Shown in pieces: positions 4,737 to 5,136 of a stretch of DNA of 5,136 nt. The translations under genes were made by a program, and so were the position numbers. How positions within the stretch are numbered: position 1 is the first letter of the stretch; each line of letters begins with the position of its first letter. The DNA lies in the NCBI GenBank assembly GCA_003132865.1, contig PKYZ01000494.1, forward strand, positions 1,084 through 6,219, read 5' to 3'. Under the pieces are notes generated by a model. The model did no database searches. It was given only the letters and a program-made list of their open reading frames with translations, and was not told the DNA's origin. Source of the DNA: Bryobacterales bacterium (GTDB taxonomy: Bacteria > Acidobacteriota > Terriglobia > Bryobacterales > Bryobacteraceae).

Positions 4737-5136
4737 GGGCGCCCTCGCGGAGATAGGGGCTAGGGGCTAGGGGCTGGGGGCTGGGGACTGGGTGCTGGGT
4801 TCTGGGTGCTGAGTGCTGGTTAAGCACCCGCTTGTATTCGTGGGGGAAGACTTTGACGAACTTTGGCTGCATGGTGGACCAGTTTTCCAGTATCCATTTT
4901 GCGCGGGGGCTCGCGGTGAATTGGACGTGGCGTTCGATCAGGTTGCGGACAAGCTGGGCGTCGCCGTCTACCGGTTCCAGGTCTACGGCGGCGGTGTTGC
5001 AGCGCTTTTCAGCGAAGTCGCCGGCTTCGTCGAGGACGTAGGCGATGCCGCCGCTCATTCCGGCGGCGAAGTTGCGACCGGTGGTCCCGAGCACGACGAC
5101 GCGCCCGCCGGTCATGTACTCGCAGCCGTGGTCGCC
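4729..5136 (-). CDS. gltB: Glutamate synthase large subunit, GltB, C-terminal end (5' truncated by window)
   Basis: The last 135 residues, open from the window edge (5136) to TAA at 4731-4729. GltB is the glutaminase/synthase subunit of NADPH-GOGAT. The fragment is the end of the right-handed beta-helix (GXGXG) domain: [17 protein letters not shown], then [18 protein letters not shown] (20-37), with W81 and W86 in the closing helix region (RAKWILENW) and [14 protein letters not shown] (92-105), where conserved sequence ends. The remaining 30 residues are unlike the family. Residues 107-127 are encoded by the 7-base tandem repeat and read as three imperfect heptapeptides ([21 protein letters not shown]), followed by YLREGARG. 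This proline-rich, probably disordered tail should be tolerated because the catalytic and structural core is complete before it. It overlaps gltD by 8 bases. Confidence 0.95.
   Translation of the reverse strand, partial: GDHGCEYMTGGRVVVLGTTGRNFAAGMSGGIAYVLDEAGDFAEKRCNTAAVDLEPVDGDAQLVRNLIERHVQFTASPRAKWILENWSTMQPKFVKVFPHEYKRVLNQHSAPRTQHPVPSPQPLAPSPYLREGARG
4742..4746 (-). promoter_or_regulatory. Ribosome binding site deciding the gltD GTG start
   Basis: The minus strand reads GAGGG, then CGCCC, then GTG at 4736. The 5-base spacing supports GTG as the start over any downstream ATG. The site lies within the last codons of gltB and only about 9 bases after the heptamer array, so ribosomes finishing gltB pass directly over it. 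Confidence 0.6.
4756..4792 (+). other. Candidate G-quadruplex on the gltB template strand
   Basis: G-runs of 4, 4, 4, 5, 4 and 3 (starting 4756, 4763, 4770, 4776, 4783, 4790) are separated by loops of only 2-3 bases (CTA, CTA, CT, CT, ACT). Further GGG runs follow at 4797 and 4804. This exceeds the common four-run rule for an intramolecular quadruplex. It lies on the strand RNA polymerase reads as template for gltBD; the mRNA is C-rich and would not fold this way. Formation in the cell is inferred. Confidence 0.6.
4756..4818. repeat. Degenerate heptanucleotide tandem array, nine contiguous units, inside gltB
   Basis: Plus-strand units in order: GGGGCTA twice, GGGGCTG twice, GGGACTG, GGTGCTG, GGTTCTG, GGTGCTG, AGTGCTG. 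Bases five and six (CT) are the same in all nine, and almost all variation is at positions three and four. The 7-base period holds over 63 bases without an indel. GGAGATA at 4749-4755 may be a decayed tenth unit; GTTAAGC after 4818 breaks the pattern. Units change gradually from one end to the other, as expected of stepwise duplication and drift. The array recalls the short heptanucleotide repeats (GGGGACT type) known from filamentous cyanobacteria, by motif only. The gltB frame is the only minus-strand frame that avoids the TAG in both TAGCCCC units. Confidence 0.95.
4804..4829. repeat. Inverted repeat at the upstream edge of the heptamer array
   Basis: GGGTGCT (4804-4810) and AGCACCC (4823-4829) are perfectly complementary 7-base arms around a 12-base loop. 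One arm is part of the array and the other is unique gltB sequence encoding the RVL just before the repeat tail. The hairpin could form in the gltB mRNA. There is no U-tract, so it is not a terminator. It may be the chance seed from which the array grew. Confidence 0.45.

Noticed and set aside
3666..4763. A 365-codon plus-strand open frame opposite gltD
   Set aside because: It is the antisense of a fully conserved gltD. The product is an Ala/Gly/Asp-rich string with no domain, as expected of a GC-rich shadow frame.
4756..4818. CRISPR-like array
   Set aside because: Units are 7 bases long and contiguous with no spacers, and there are no cas genes; this is a simple tandem repeat.

Overview
This is a GC-rich, gene-dense bacterial chromosomal window. 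All seven genes have ordinary housekeeping or addiction-module roles, and nothing looks like phage, plasmid or insertion-sequence DNA. The styles of TypA, GltB/GltD, bacterioferritin and the ParE-type module, together with a heptanucleotide tandem repeat, would fit an Acidobacteriota genome (Solibacter/Bryobacter-like). That placement is a guess from protein style, not a demonstrated assignment.

Layout: (a) 1-1581, plus strand: the 3' end of typA/bipA (ribosome-associated GTPase), followed after 6 bases by a multi-pass GT-C/ArnT-like glycosyltransferase. (b) 1578-2063, minus strand: a heme-type bacterioferritin whose stop codon interlocks with that of the glycosyltransferase. (c) 2064-2129: a 66-base divergent promoter region with GATA-type inverted motifs and no good Shine-Dalgarno for bacterioferritin. 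(d) 2130-2827, plus strand: an endonuclease III-like (HhH-GPD) protein. As sequenced it stops at 2792, but the missing iron-sulfur motif, C-x6-C-x2-C-x5-C, is intact in another frame up to 2827, so the gene carries a one-base frameshift near 2745-2753. (e) 3310-2829, minus strand: a small antitoxin and a RelE/ParE-family toxin overlapping by 16 bases. (f) 5136-3351, minus strand: the C-terminal end of gltB and complete gltD, the two subunits of NADPH-dependent glutamate synthase, overlapping by 8 bases.

The most unusual structure is at 4756-4818. Nine contiguous copies of a degenerate 7-base unit (minus strand YAGNNCY, e.g. CAGCCCC) lie inside the 3' end of gltB, just before the gltD ribosome binding site. 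The array is translated as the GltB C-terminal tail, giving an imperfect seven-residue protein repeat, and its G-rich strand is a strong G-quadruplex candidate. The two best leads are therefore the repeat-built GltB tail at the gltB/gltD junction and the frameshifted iron-sulfur tail of the endonuclease III-like gene. I found no wholly new multi-gene system.

Functionally the genes form independent units: translation/stress GTPase plus cell-envelope glycosylation, iron storage, DNA base repair, toxin-antitoxin, and ammonia assimilation. The toxin-antitoxin pair lies 40 bases downstream of gltD on the same strand with no visible terminator, so read-through from gltBD is possible.
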